Source of the DNA: Lewinellaceae bacterium
Lineage (GTDB): Bacteria; Bacteroidota; Bacteroidia; Chitinophagales; Saprospiraceae
Direction of reading: 5' to 3'
DNA: 64,000 bases
Assembly: GCA_020636195.1 (NCBI GenBank)
Contig: JACJYH010000005.1
Coordinates: 62,001 to 126,000 of the forward strand
Shown: positions 1 through 8,734 of the stretch, piece by piece
How the letters are laid out: every line of letters starts with the position of its first letter
Numbering within the stretch: the first letter of the stretch is position 1
Notes under the pieces: model-generated
Database searches by the model: none
What the model saw: the letters and a program-made list of their open reading frames with translations, nothing else
What the model was told of the DNA's origin: nothing
Made by a program: the position numbers and the translations under genes

Positions 1-87
1 CTCTTGGGAAAAGCAGTCGGTGACCTCGCTAAAATAGAGACTCCGGCAGGTGTTATGGATTTTAAAATCATTGAAATATCGTTGTAA
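1..87 (+). CDS. greA: Transcription elongation factor GreA, C-terminal end (partial)
   Basis: The first 28 codons of the window read as the end of GreA, with the characteristic GDLAKIETPAGVMDFKIIEI stretch of the C-terminal FKBP-like domain (family knowledge). GreA binds the RNA polymerase secondary channel and promotes cleavage of backtracked transcripts. The start lies outside the window. The stop codon overlaps the next start (TAATG), so the HIT gene is probably co-transcribed and translationally coupled. Confidence 0.85.
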   Translation, partial: LLGKAVGDLAKIETPAGVMDFKIIEISL

Positions 88-479
88 TGGCATCTATATT
101 TTCAAAAATAGTCAATGGTGAAATACCTGCATATAAAATAGCTGAAACTGAAGAATATTTAGCTTTTTTGGATGCTTTTCCATTGGTGAAAGGTCATACT
201 TTAGTGATCCCAAAGAAAGAAATTGATTATATTTTTGATGTTAACGATGAATTGTATTCAGGATTATGGCAGTTTTCCAAAGAGATTGCAAAAGCTGTTA
301 AATTAGCCATTCCTTGCCAAAGAATTGGAGTGACTGTGATAGGTTTAGAAGTTCCTCACGCTCACATCCATCTCATTCCTATCCAGAAGATGGAGGATAT
401 GAATTTTTCAAAGCCCAAACTGAACTTTTCAAAGGAAGAGATGGAAATGATAGCCACATCTATCAGAAGTAAATTATAA
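87..479 (+). CDS. HIT family protein (histidine triad nucleotide-binding hydrolase)
   Basis: The 130-residue protein has the histidine triad HAHIHLIP at residues 91-98 (His91, His93, His95) and the usual N-terminal IFSKIVNGEIPAYKIAE of the HinT branch. Family members are small cytoplasmic dimers that hydrolyse nucleoside phosphoramidates or adenylates; the last His of the triad is the nucleophile. Its ATG shares one base with the greA stop, so this start is well supported, and a LolD-like gene follows 4 bp later, giving a greA-HIT-lolD operon. The natural substrate cannot be read from sequence. Confidence 0.9.
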   Translation: MASIFSKIVNGEIPAYKIAETEEYLAFLDAFPLVKGHTLVIPKKEIDYIFDVNDELYSGLWQFSKEIAKAVKLAIPCQRIGVTVIGLEVPHAHIHLIPIQKMEDMNFSKPKLNFSKEEMEMIATSIRSKL

Positions 480-483
480 TCTC

Positions 484-1134
484 ATGATTATAGCAGAACA
501 ATTGGTAAAGTCTTACGGAGATGTTCGCGTTTTAAAAGGTGTGGATCTACATATTGAGCCTGCAGAGATAGTTAGTATTACTGGTAAATCTGGTGCAGGA
601 AAGAGTACTTTGCTACATATTTTAGGCATGTTGGATAATGCTGATTCAGGTAAGGTCATCATCAATGGCACTGAAACCAATTCTATGGATGAAAAGCAGA
701 GTGCAAAATTTAGAAATGAAAACATAGGTTTTGTATTTCAATTTCATCACTTATTGGGAGAATTCACGGCTCTGGAAAATGTGTGCATTCCGGCTTATAT
801 TTCCAAAAAAGATACGAATGAGGTGGATAGGAAGGCCAAAGAGTTATTGCATCATCTTGGACTTTCGCACCGAAACACCCATAAACCCAATCAACTGAGT
901 GGTGGTGAAGCCCAGAGAGTAGCCGTTGCACGTGCACTTATAAATAACCCCAAGGTAATATTTGCCGATGAACCGACTGGAAATTTGGATCGGAGTAGTT
1001 CAGAAAACTTGCACAATTTGTTTTTAGAATTACGAAAAGAGTTGGGCATTAGCTTTGTGATTGTTACACACAATGAAGAATTAGCCAAAATAAGCGACCG
1101 AATCATCCATATTGATGATGGCGTCATTGTGTAA
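484..1134 (+). CDS. lolD: ABC transporter ATP-binding protein, LolD/MacB type
   Basis: The 216 residues form a complete nucleotide-binding domain: Walker A GKSGAGKST (34-42), Q-loop in FVFQFHHLL (about 83-91), signature LSGGE (138-142), Walker B plus D-loop ADEPTGNLD (161-169), and H-loop His196. The QFHHLLGEFTALENV segment is typical of LolD, which powers release of lipoproteins from the inner membrane to LolA. No permease (LolC/E) is adjacent, so assignment to lipoprotein sorting rather than another MacB-type system is by similarity only. It is the last gene of the greA operon and is followed by a hairpin terminator. Confidence 0.85.
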   Translation: MIIAEQLVKSYGDVRVLKGVDLHIEPAEIVSITGKSGAGKSTLLHILGMLDNADSGKVIINGTETNSMDEKQSAKFRNENIGFVFQFHHLLGEFTALENVCIPAYISKKDTNEVDRKAKELLHHLGLSHRNTHKPNQLSGGEAQRVAVARALINNPKVIFADEPTGNLDRSSSENLHNLFLELRKELGISFVIVTHNEELAKISDRIIHIDDGVIV

Positions 1135-1161
1135 TATTTGTTAATTATATATTAATAAAAG

Positions 1162-1190
1162 GTGCAATATAATGTATTGCACGGTTTTTG
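1162..1190 (+). terminator. Probable terminator after lolD
   Basis: GTGCAATA (1162-1169) and TATTGCAC (1175-1182) form a perfect 8-bp stem with a 5-nt loop, followed by a short T-run (ggttttt). It sits 27 bp after the lolD stop. Confidence 0.6.
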
Positions 1191-1234
1191 GGTGGGTTAA
1201 CATATCGTTGACGCGTATTAAGATAATTTCATTT

Positions 1235-1242
1235 TAATTTTG
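1235..1242 (+). promoter_or_regulatory. Bacteroidota-type -7 promoter element
   Basis: TAATTTTG fits the TAnnTTTG consensus used by the Bacteroidota housekeeping sigma factor. It lies about 110 bp upstream of the MltD-like gene and just after the lolD terminator, implying a long 5' leader. No clear -33 element is seen at the normal distance. Confidence 0.45.
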
Positions 1243-1355
1243 CGCCCCCAAAGCTTATACAGTAAATTATTAACTTTTTGATGCTATTTGTATTGTAATG
1301 TTTTTTATTTACGTTATAGACCAAATGAGCAAATGCATCAGTTAAAAAATATTTA

Positions 1356-2651
1356 ATGATGAATTGTATCCGACATAATTTTATTGTTTATATTTATCCC
1401 GTGTTCATTAATAAACGAGTATTTAGGTTCATTTTAATGTTAGCCTTTTTTATGGTTGCCAATATGTCTTCTAAGGCATTGGCGCGTAATGTGGCATACA
1501 TGAATCGTTTGACCAATCTCAATACGGTGATTGATGTACAATTGACAGAAGAAGTTGAAACTCAAATCTCAAACCTTGTTGACAAATACCGATCGCAATC
1601 TGAAATTATTTTGGGGAGAACTTCACTATATTTTCCAGCTATAGAAGACATATTGAGAAGGAATGACCTTCCGGATGAATTCAAATACATCACCGTTGTT
1701 GAAAGTAGTTTATTGCCAAATGTGGTTTCTCATCAGGGAGCAGCCGGACTTTGGCAGTTTATGAAAGGTACAGCAGATTTATTGGGCTTAAAAGTCAATA
1801 AATATGTTGACGAGCGCCGTGACCTTATCAAATCTACTGAAAAAGCAACTCAATACTTGAAAGTATTATATGATATTTATGGTGATTGGACCATGGCACT
1901 GGCTGCTTATAACTGTGGTCAGGGTAATGTGGATAAAGCCATTCGTAAGTCAGGTGGATCAACAAATTATTGGGAAATCCAGAAATATTTGCCGTCAGAG
2001 ACAAAGAAATACATTCCTCGATTTATTGCTGCTTCGTACTTGATGAATTATTATTATTTGCATGATCTGACGCCCGCAGCACCTTCTGAATACTTGTTAT
2101 ATAACTCATCAGTAAAAGTATTTAAGAGAATTGACTTAAAAAAGGTAAGTTCAGAATTTGAGATAGATCCTTACATAGTCGAATTATTGAATCCGACATT
2201 TGTTAAGGATATTATTCCTGCTTCGGAAGATGACGAATATGTATTGACATTGCCGGAGAAGCACATTTACGAATATATCGATAAATACAATTCCTATGAT
2301 AACTTGGTGTATAATCCACTTATCAACTTTAAATATCCTGAAATATCAGAGCTGCCGATCGCTGAAAGTGAATCACACACAGATCATGCTCTGGCGGTGC
2401 TAAATCCATTAAAGAAAAAGAGCAGATTATCTACAAAACAGGATAATTTAAATTCTGACAGTTTTGCGAATCTTTTCAAATATCGCAAGTCAGTATCCTT
2501 AGATGGTAGTAAGTTTTATAAACTCAAACGCAAAGAGTCACTCAAAGATGTTGCCATAGCGCATCAAATACCATTGGAGTCGTTACTTGCAGTGAATCAA
2601 GTTTCCGCCACATCAGGAATAGCTCCTGGAAGTATTATTTTACTACCATAA
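1356..2651 (+). CDS. MltD-like membrane-bound lytic murein transglycosylase
   Basis: The 431-residue protein has an N-terminal hydrophobic segment (about 20-37), an SLT goose-lysozyme-type domain with the catalytic Glu116 in VVESSLLPN, the GLWQFM motif (131-136) and AAYNCGQGNV, and a C-terminal LysM-like domain (about 387-431). It should cleave peptidoglycan glycan strands to 1,6-anhydromuropeptides in the periplasm. MltD-type enzymes usually have one or more LysM repeats; only one is visible. The ATG at 1356 is immediately followed by a second ATG; either could be used. A TAnnTTTG element lies upstream at 1235. Confidence 0.88.
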   Translation: MMNCIRHNFIVYIYPVFINKRVFRFILMLAFFMVANMSSKALARNVAYMNRLTNLNTVIDVQLTEEVETQISNLVDKYRSQSEIILGRTSLYFPAIEDILRRNDLPDEFKYITVVESSLLPNVVSHQGAAGLWQFMKGTADLLGLKVNKYVDERRDLIKSTEKATQYLKVLYDIYGDWTMALAAYNCGQGNVDKAIRKSGGSTNYWEIQKYLPSETKKYIPRFIAASYLMNYYYLHDLTPAAPSEYLLYNSSVKVFKRIDLKKVSSEFEIDPYIVELLNPTFVKDIIPASEDDEYVLTLPEKHIYEYIDKYNSYDNLVYNPLINFKYPEISELPIAESESHTDHALAVLNPLKKKSRLSTKQDNLNSDSFANLFKYRKSVSLDGSKFYKLKRKESLKDVAIAHQIPLESLLAVNQVSATSGIAPGSIILLP

Positions 2652-2664
2652 ATTTCTAAAGTAT

Positions 2665-3036
2665 TTGAAAGTCAAAATAAGCTTGAAGGATGTTGAGTTT
2701 TTTGCCTTTCATGGTTTTTACACTGAGGAACGCTCGTCAGGGCATTATTTTTTAGTCACGATAGATGCGTGGTACAAAAGAAATCCCAATACGGATACCG
2801 AAAACATTGCTAACACTATAAACTATGAAAATCTATTTCTCATCTCGAAGCAAGAAATGGAAGCTACAAAACTATTGATTGAATCTGTGGCAGAATGTAT
2901 GATTACAAAAATCGTTGAATTATCACCCCAAATTACAAAAGTAAAGGTCAGTATTAAGAAATTGTCACCACAGTTAGGCGGTGCTTTGAAATATTCTAAG
3001 ATCACCATGTGCAAAAGATGTGAAAGCAATGATTGA
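2665..3036 (+). CDS. folB: Dihydroneopterin aldolase
   Basis: The 123 residues match FolB: the N-terminal ISLKDVEFFAFHGFYTEER block carries the conserved HG(F/Y)xxE pterin-binding motif, and INYENLF and the lysine-rich tail (VSIKKLSPQLGG) are family hallmarks. It converts 7,8-dihydroneopterin to 6-hydroxymethyldihydropterin plus glycolaldehyde in folate synthesis. The start is a TTG at 2665; no ATG or GTG fits the conserved N-terminus. It starts 13 bp after the transglycosylase and overlaps the downstream glycosylase, so it lies in one transcript with both. Confidence 0.9.
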   Translation: MKVKISLKDVEFFAFHGFYTEERSSGHYFLVTIDAWYKRNPNTDTENIANTINYENLFLISKQEMEATKLLIESVAECMITKIVELSPQITKVKVSIKKLSPQLGGALKYSKITMCKRCESND

Positions 3037-3637
3037 AAAAGCCAAGAACCACCTACGAAGGGATGACAAATTAAAAAATATTATTGACAGTGTAGAAATC
3101 AATGTGCAATCTAATGGTTTAGGTTGTTTTCAATCACTGGTCAAATCCATCATATCGCAGCAATTGTCGAATAAAGCAGCTGCAACCATTTACGGTCGAT
3201 TTTTAGACCTTGTTGGTGATAGAGATCTACAATCTTTTTTAATAGAAACGGAGATTGCGCCTTTAAGAGATGTTGGGTTGTCATTTCAGAAATCACAATA
3301 CGTCAAAAATACTGCAACCTTTTTTAATGACCATCAACTGACAGATGATCTAATAGAAAAAATGGACGATGCATCCATTATATCTTTATTGACTCAAATA
3401 AAAGGTGTAGGACAATGGACAGTTGAAATGATCTTGATATTCAATCTCAACAGACTCGATGTATTGCCTATAGATGATTTAATCGTCAGAAATGGTATCA
3501 AAAAAATACTGGAAATCGAAAATCTTCCCAAAAAACAAGAAGACGCTTTGATCATCTCTAAAACAGAACATTGGCGGCCATATAGAAGTATCGCTTCTCT
3601 CTATATTTGGGCAAATAAAGATAATATGAAAACTTAA
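3020..3637 (+). CDS. DNA-3-methyladenine glycosylase (AlkA-like, HhH-GPD)
   Basis: The 205-residue protein has the helix-hairpin-helix LLTQIKGVGQWTVEMIL (123-139) and the catalytic aspartate region VLPIDDL (Asp152/Asp153), as in AlkA and related HhH-GPD base-excision enzymes. It should excise alkylated purines. It is shorter than E. coli AlkA because it lacks the N-terminal TBP-like domain, which is common for bacterial MAG-type proteins. The first start is GTG 3020; an ATG at 3029 overlaps the folB stop (ATGATTGA) and is equally possible. Either way it overlaps folB, suggesting translational coupling. Confidence 0.87.
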   Translation: MKAMIEKAKNHLRRDDKLKNIIDSVEINVQSNGLGCFQSLVKSIISQQLSNKAAATIYGRFLDLVGDRDLQSFLIETEIAPLRDVGLSFQKSQYVKNTATFFNDHQLTDDLIEKMDDASIISLLTQIKGVGQWTVEMILIFNLNRLDVLPIDDLIVRNGIKKILEIENLPKKQEDALIISKTEHWRPYRSIASLYIWANKDNMKT

Positions 3638-3756
3638 TTGTTCAATATGTGTATTTGCATTGCCATTTTGAAGGAATATTTTCAATGATTTCATTTTAAT
3701 TTCTTGGCGATAATCCCATTCAAACCAAAAGAAAATATTGTTGTTAGAAAGAAGGC

Positions 3757-4590
3757 ATGGTTACTGATCGATTTCAAGAAAATGATGAATTTACCTTATT
3801 AAAAAGGGATGTAGAGTATATCTATGAAACGCTAAAAGCAGCAAGTGAAGCTTTATTGGATATCTATAGATCTGAATCTGAATGGGAACTCAGCTATAAA
3901 TCTGACCACAGCCCCGTTACAAAGGCAGACACCACGTCAAGTACTATCATTACCAAAAGACTTCAGTCTGAATATCCCAATATCTTGATAGTCTCTGAGG
4001 AAGAAGAAATTCCAAGTTATGAAGTACGAAAAAACTTTAGAAATCTCTGGTTGGTGGATCCGCTAGACGGCACCAAAGAATTTATTAATAAGACTGGAGA
4101 ATTTACTATCAATTTAGCATTAGTACGAGATCATCAGGTAATAGCAGGATTTATTTTTGTACCATCTTCAGATAGTTTTTATTATGCCATAAAAGGGCAA
4201 GGGAGCTTTGAATGGAATGGGAAATCTGAAAGAATCAAACTACAAGTCTCCACTTTTGACTTTAAAACTGAAGGAATAAGGGTTTTGGCCAGTAGGCAAG
4301 GCATGGATCATCATTCCAAAAAATATATAGAATCCTTGAAATCACCGATTATCTCTTCTAAGGGAAGCGCACTAAAGTTTATTGCTTTGGCCAAGGGAGA
4401 AGCAGATTACTATCCACGTATGATCCACATCATGGAATGGGATACTGCCGCAGGGCAAATCATCATAGAAGAAGCAGGAGGTAAACTGATAGATGCACAC
4501 ACAAATCTTCCTTTGGTCTATAATAAAACATTGCTGACAAATCCTTATTTTATAGCCATGGGAAACGCCATTGATGAAAAAGAGGAGTGA
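3757..4590 (+). CDS. cysQ: 3'(2'),5'-bisphosphate nucleotidase CysQ
   Basis: This 277-residue inositol-monophosphatase-fold protein has the metal-binding motifs SEEEE (80-84), DPLDGTKEF (101-109) and EWDTAAGQ near residue 228; DPLDGTKEF followed by INKTGEFT is specific for the CysQ branch. It dephosphorylates 3'-phosphoadenosine 5'-phosphate to AMP, recycling PAP from sulfate assimilation and other PAPS-dependent reactions. The next gene begins inside its 3' end (20 bp overlap), so the two are probably co-expressed although their functions are not obviously related. Confidence 0.9.
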   Translation: MVTDRFQENDEFTLLKRDVEYIYETLKAASEALLDIYRSESEWELSYKSDHSPVTKADTTSSTIITKRLQSEYPNILIVSEEEEIPSYEVRKNFRNLWLVDPLDGTKEFINKTGEFTINLALVRDHQVIAGFIFVPSSDSFYYAIKGQGSFEWNGKSERIKLQVSTFDFKTEGIRVLASRQGMDHHSKKYIESLKSPIISSKGSALKFIALAKGEADYYPRMIHIMEWDTAAGQIIIEEAGGKLIDAHTNLPLVYNKTLLTNPYFIAMGNAIDEKEE

Positions 4591-5335
4591 TATCACGGCT
4601 GTTATTGTCGTTAAAGACGGAGCTAGAACCATTTCCGGTTGCATTCAAGCATTACAAAATGTGCTCCAATATATTATTGTGGCAATAGATGACCAGACTT
4701 CTGATGAAACTGAAATGATCTGCAAAGATCTTAGAGTAGAATGCCATTTAATTTCTTGGCAAGGGTTTTCTACCACAAAAAATCTAGTGGCTGCATTAGC
4801 AAAAACCGAATGGATACTTAGCATAGATGCAGATGAAATCATCAATGAAGATCTACAGCAAAGCATCCTGCATTTAGACTTGAAACCATCAACAGTGTAT
4901 GCTTTCAATAGGTTATCTTTTATTGGTGAAACTGCTATACGGCATAGTGGGTGGTTTCCGGATTGGGTCAGCAGATTATACAACAAAAATGAAGCACAAT
5001 GGAATGTCCGTTTGGTTCATGAAGGTTTGACTTTGAAAAAGGATAATCAAATTGTTCGGCTGGAAGGTGTTGCCTATCATTATTCATACGTTGATTTTCA
5101 TCAAGTGGAAAGGAAGTTTGATAATTATGCGCTATTAAGAGCCAAGGAATGGATTTCAAAGTCTAACAAACCACCCATATTAAAACGTCTCTTTGGGCCG
5201 TACTTTCGGGTATTAAAAACGTATATTTTGAATAGAGGTTTTTTGGATGGGAATGCCGGCTTACAATTGGCAAAACTAGAATTTGAACTCAAGAGAAAGG
5301 AGCTAAATTATTTTAAAAAATTGAGGAAGTCATAA
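4571..5335 (+). CDS. Family 2 glycosyltransferase, WaaE/KdtX-like
   Basis: The 254 residues begin with a GT-A Rossmann-like strand (DITAVIVVKDGARTI), followed by the nucleotide-sugar-binding DDQTSD (40-45) and a DADE motif (86-89) that should bind the metal-UDP complex. RLVHEGL and AYHYSY near 150-175 are typical of the LPS core beta-1,4-glucosyltransferase WaaE/KdtX group, so a role in lipopolysaccharide core glycosylation at the cytoplasmic membrane is likely. The sugar and acceptor cannot be deduced. It overlaps cysQ and is convergent with hflX, whose stop is only 5 bp away. Confidence 0.83.
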   Translation: MMKKRSDITAVIVVKDGARTISGCIQALQNVLQYIIVAIDDQTSDETEMICKDLRVECHLISWQGFSTTKNLVAALAKTEWILSIDADEIINEDLQQSILHLDLKPSTVYAFNRLSFIGETAIRHSGWFPDWVSRLYNKNEAQWNVRLVHEGLTLKKDNQIVRLEGVAYHYSYVDFHQVERKFDNYALLRAKEWISKSNKPPILKRLFGPYFRVLKTYILNRGFLDGNAGLQLAKLEFELKRKELNYFKKLRKS

Positions 5336-5340
5336 ATAAT

Positions 5341-6555
5341 CTACCACGACTTGCTTTGGTAAGGGTACCTAACCTGATATGCTTCGGAAATCATTTGCAT
5401 CAATGTCTGTCTGAGAGCTTCAAAGTTTTCTCTTTCAACTGCTGAAATAAATATTGAATCCATATTGTTGAGTCCTGAATATTTGATGGCAATGCCATCC
5501 AAAATTTCTTCTTTCCCTTCATCAGATAGGAGATCATCAAAATATTTACTACGAAAGGCATCTATCTTATTGAATACCAGCAAAGTAGGTTTACCATGCG
5601 CTCCTAATTCTTCCAAAGTCTTCATCACAGTATTGATGTGGTCTTCATACTGAGGATGAGAGACATCTACTACATGTACCAAAATGTCACTTTCACGCAC
5701 TTCATCTAGTGTGGATTTGAAACTTTCTACCAAGTGGTGAGGTAATTTTCTAATGAATCCTACGGTGTCCGACAATAAAAAGGGCATATTGTCCCAAACG
5801 ACTTTTCTCACAGTGGTGTCAAGTGTTGCAAACAGTTTATCTTCTGCGAAGACATCTGATTTGCTAAGGGCATTCATCAATGTGGATTTTCCGGCATTAG
5901 TATATCCCACCAGAGAAACCCTGATGAGCTCACCTCTGTTTTTGCGTTGGGTCTGAGCTTGTTGGTCTATTTTTTCAAGTCGTTTTTTGAGGAGGGCGAT
6001 TTTATCTCTCACAATCCTTCTATCCGTTTCTATCTCCATTTCACCCGGACCACGCATACCTATACCACCACGCTGACGCTCCAAGTGGGTCCATAATCCA
6101 CGAAGTCTGGGCAGTAGATATTGCATTTGAGCTAGTTCCACTTGTGTTTTGGCTTGTGCGGTTTGTGCTCGTTCCGCAAAGATATCCAAGATAAGCGTGC
6201 TCCTATCTACGATCTTGACTTTGAGATATTCTTCGAGATAACTGTTTTGTTTTCCTGTCAAATCAGCATCTATGATCACGACGGTGACATCTTCGTTGGC
6301 TTGGATGTATTCTTTGATTTCATCCAATTTTCCGGGGCCAACATAAGATTTTACATTAGGATGTTTTATCCTTTGGGTATATACCTTTGCGGTGATGGCG
6401 CCTGCAGTTGTGGCAAGAAACTCCAACTCATCGAGATGCTCCATCACTTCAGTCTCAGTATCTTTCTCTGTGATCGCAGCAACAAGAATGCACGTTTCAT
6501 GAGATTTTGCAATCCCTGAAATCTCTTTTTTTCCTACCTTCCATGCGTCGCTCAT
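5341..6555 (-). CDS. hflX: Ribosome-associated GTPase HflX
   Basis: The 404-residue protein shows the HflX N-terminal domain, the family motif GPGEMEIETDRR (usual form GPGE(T/S)xxE), a coiled-coil linker, and a G domain with GYTNAGKST (G1), LFATLDTT (G2), DTVGFI (G3) and NKID (G4). HflX binds the 50S subunit and splits or rescues stalled 70S ribosomes during stress. The methionine in GPGEMEIE is a mild variant. It is a single minus-strand gene with a TAnnTTTG promoter just upstream (6587-6594). Confidence 0.93.
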   Translation of the reverse strand: MSDAWKVGKKEISGIAKSHETCILVAAITEKDTETEVMEHLDELEFLATTAGAITAKVYTQRIKHPNVKSYVGPGKLDEIKEYIQANEDVTVVIIDADLTGKQNSYLEEYLKVKIVDRSTLILDIFAERAQTAQAKTQVELAQMQYLLPRLRGLWTHLERQRGGIGMRGPGEMEIETDRRIVRDKIALLKKRLEKIDQQAQTQRKNRGELIRVSLVGYTNAGKSTLMNALSKSDVFAEDKLFATLDTTVRKVVWDNMPFLLSDTVGFIRKLPHHLVESFKSTLDEVRESDILVHVVDVSHPQYEDHINTVMKTLEELGAHGKPTLLVFNKIDAFRSKYFDDLLSDEGKEEILDGIAIKYSGLNNMDSIFISAVERENFEALRQTLMQMISEAYQVRYPYQSKSW

Positions 6556-6586
6556 ACCATTTTATTTTAAAGTGATGCTCCGAATT

Positions 6587-6594
6587 CAAACATA
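6587..6594 (-). promoter_or_regulatory. -7 promoter element for hflX
   Basis: Read on the minus strand this is TATGTTTG, fitting TAnnTTTG, 32 bp before the hflX start codon. Confidence 0.5.
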
Positions 6595-6653
6595 ATCGAT
6601 GCAATAAGGTTTTTACAATGGATTCATATTCATCTCAGCAAAATATCAATTAG

Positions 6654-7022
6654 ATGCATCCCTATATTCCCAATCTTGTCATGAGCATACTTTTCTTCTT
6701 GGTACCTGCTTATGATTATTTTTATCAAGATGGCAATGCCAGTGTGGGCTTACTACCCATTTTGACATCCATCATCTTGTTATCTCTCAATAATGGTGTA
6801 AAATTTGACATCTTACCTCAAATAAAAGCTGCTGCCTGGGCCATAGGCATCACTGTTTTAGGCATCGGATATGCGGTTTGGTCACACCGCGAAGAAAGTG
6901 GTGGTTGGTTATGGGAATACAGTATATTGGGTATGATGGGCATGATTACATTGATCATTTTTGTGCTGCATATCGGGAAACTGAAAGCTAAAGCAGCAAA
7001 TCAAATGCATCGTACCAAATAG
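6654..7022 (+). CDS. Small integral membrane protein of unknown function
   Basis: The 122-residue protein is mostly hydrophobic with about four predicted membrane segments (roughly residues 5-22, 29-46, 58-77 and 88-107) and a short basic C-terminus (KLKAKAANQMHRTK). I do not recognise a family or catalytic motif. It stands alone between the divergent hflX and the convergent T9SS-sorted gene. The ATG at 6654 precedes the first hydrophobic helix, so the start is reasonable. Confidence 0.6.
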   Translation: MHPYIPNLVMSILFFLVPAYDYFYQDGNASVGLLPILTSIILLSLNNGVKFDILPQIKAAAWAIGITVLGIGYAVWSHREESGGWLWEYSILGMMGMITLIIFVLHIGKLKAKAANQMHRTK

Positions 7023-7082
7023 TGTTATAGGTCAATATGAAATGGATTTTTTACTTCAATGACTATCAGTGATGAGCCAGGA

Positions 7083-8576
7083 TCATTCTACTACAATTTT
7101 CTTTGTGATAGATCGATGATTCGTCCTAATTTTCAGGATGTAGATGCCACTTGCGTAGTGACTGACGTCAATATCTTTTTGGTAATCGGTAACTGAAAAT
7201 TGATCAATGATTCTACCCGATATATCGACCACTTCTATAGACTGTATGGGCTCATCTTGTGCCCGTATATATACAAGTACGTGTGCGGGATTGGGAAAAA
7301 TATTTATGGATGCTGTGACGGATTGATCTGATGTGCCGGTAAAGAGACCCAAGCTCTCACCTTTTACTAACATATAACTGTTAGCGCCGCTATCCCAATC
7401 ATATGTAGGCTTGTGTGTCAAAGTATCAATATACAAGGCATCTTCAAACAGAGAAATGAGCACGTTTCCATCATCCACTTTTTTAGACCAAATAGGTGTC
7501 GCAATTCTAAGAGAATCTGTTGGTCTCATTTTTTTCAGTATCGTCTCTTCGTTTTGGTTTTGAATCCTTTTTGATGTCAGAAAGTTATCAAGGCCGCCTG
7601 TTTCATTTGTTCTGAGTATGACGCCCAGATATTCTTCAGGATTGGATACCCAATCAATAGGATAAAAGTTTTCTCGAAAGGAATTCGGAAAATCACATTC
7701 TGCTACGAACTCCCCATCAAAAGTATAGACATAGGATTCAAAATAAGTACCAGGAAACGGACTGTTTCGTTGGTTGAAGAAAAGGTTTTGGCGGTTTTCC
7801 TTAGAGTAATCTTTTATCTCCATTTGAACCGGAATGTGATCAAATTCATTTTTTATCTTAAGAGAATAGTATTCTTTCAGATCAGGCGACAGATATCTAA
7901 ATAGGATACCGGCAGTATCTATCTCTGTCATCAGAATGGTATCCGGGTGGATTTGGATTACATTAAATGAAATTTGGTAGTTTAATATTGAATCTTTTGA
8001 TAGTATTCTCCCATCTCTATCGATTAAGTAGCTGTTTATCCAATTGAGAAGAAACACATTTGTATTTGTTTTACTTCTTTCTAAATACCGAATATTTCCG
8101 TTTTCTTCAAACATATAGGATTTATAAAACTTTTCTGCCCCAACCTCCATGCTTATACCAGAATGATCTTCGAAATCACCATGCTTGAAAGTCATCAAAG
8201 TACCATCGTCAACATTATACTCCCTAGTACTGAGTGTCATGTTGCGCAGTGTAGCGCCAAAAGACTGAATTGTATCATTGAGCACCCTACAGATTTTACC
8301 AAGAACTAAGAGTTTATTGTCTTTTATTAGGGCTCTAATGGGTATATCTATACGTTCACCATCCGTTCTTCCATACCGCTTGCGCGACAAAATTTTTCCT
8401 GTTGCTAAATCTTGGCAGTCAAGATAAACACCTACAATAAGTCCCTCAATTGTATTTATTTCATAAAAAGTGAAAACTTTGTCCTGATACACAATTGGGT
8501 TGATATAATTTGAACCTTTGAAATGTGAATAGCCATCCAATCGAGCATCTCTCATGGTGCTATCAAATGCAGTCAC
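7083..8576 (-). CDS. T9SS type A sorting domain-containing protein (N-terminus interrupted)
   Basis: The 497-residue reading frame ends with a type A T9SS C-terminal domain: INIFPNPA, SIEVVDISGRI and the terminal SGIYILKIRTN...KKIVVE. Such domains direct secretion across the outer membrane and attachment or release by PorU. The rest is a beta-rich region with no enzyme motif I can name; it may be a beta-propeller-like cell-surface protein. This frame starts at a GTG directly after an in-frame TAG and has no signal peptide, which a T9SS substrate needs. A signal peptide in another frame lies just upstream (8577-8686), so the gene appears damaged or mis-sequenced at its 5' end. Confidence 0.7.
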   Translation of the reverse strand: MTAFDSTMRDARLDGYSHFKGSNYINPIVYQDKVFTFYEINTIEGLIVGVYLDCQDLATGKILSRKRYGRTDGERIDIPIRALIKDNKLLVLGKICRVLNDTIQSFGATLRNMTLSTREYNVDDGTLMTFKHGDFEDHSGISMEVGAEKFYKSYMFEENGNIRYLERSKTNTNVFLLNWINSYLIDRDGRILSKDSILNYQISFNVIQIHPDTILMTEIDTAGILFRYLSPDLKEYYSLKIKNEFDHIPVQMEIKDYSKENRQNLFFNQRNSPFPGTYFESYVYTFDGEFVAECDFPNSFRENFYPIDWVSNPEEYLGVILRTNETGGLDNFLTSKRIQNQNEETILKKMRPTDSLRIATPIWSKKVDDGNVLISLFEDALYIDTLTHKPTYDWDSGANSYMLVKGESLGLFTGTSDQSVTASINIFPNPAHVLVYIRAQDEPIQSIEVVDISGRIIDQFSVTDYQKDIDVSHYASGIYILKIRTNHRSITKKIVVE

Positions 8577-8686
8577 ATGCTAAATGACATCTAAATTGTC
8601 AAATTGGATCTGCTCATAAGGTCTTTGGGGCCAGTGTAACTGGCAGTTAAGAATAAAAAAGCTAAAAGAAAGAAGATGTTTTTCAT
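8577..8686 (-). pseudogene. Displaced signal-peptide fragment of the T9SS-sorted gene
   Basis: From an ATG at 8686 the minus strand encodes MKNIFFLLAFLFLTASYTG, a good signal peptide, then runs to a TAG at 8591-8593 after 31 codons. Inserting one base in the C4 run (GGGG on the plus strand, 8627-8630) would join it to a frame reading PYEQIQFDNLDVI, which then meets TAG (8580-8582) just before the downstream GTG. A TATCTTTG promoter lies upstream. The 5' end therefore carries one indel plus one nonsense codon, or errors at both places. Confidence 0.6.
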
Positions 8687-8706
8687 GATTATTGTTTTAA
8701 TGTTAT

Positions 8707-8714
8707 CAAAGATA
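8707..8714 (-). promoter_or_regulatory. -7 promoter element for the T9SS-sorted gene
   Basis: Minus-strand TATCTTTG, 20 bp before the signal-peptide ATG at 8686. Its position supports 8686, not 8576, as the original start. Confidence 0.5.
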
Positions 8715-8734
8715 GTAATTGAATTTTATTTCAT

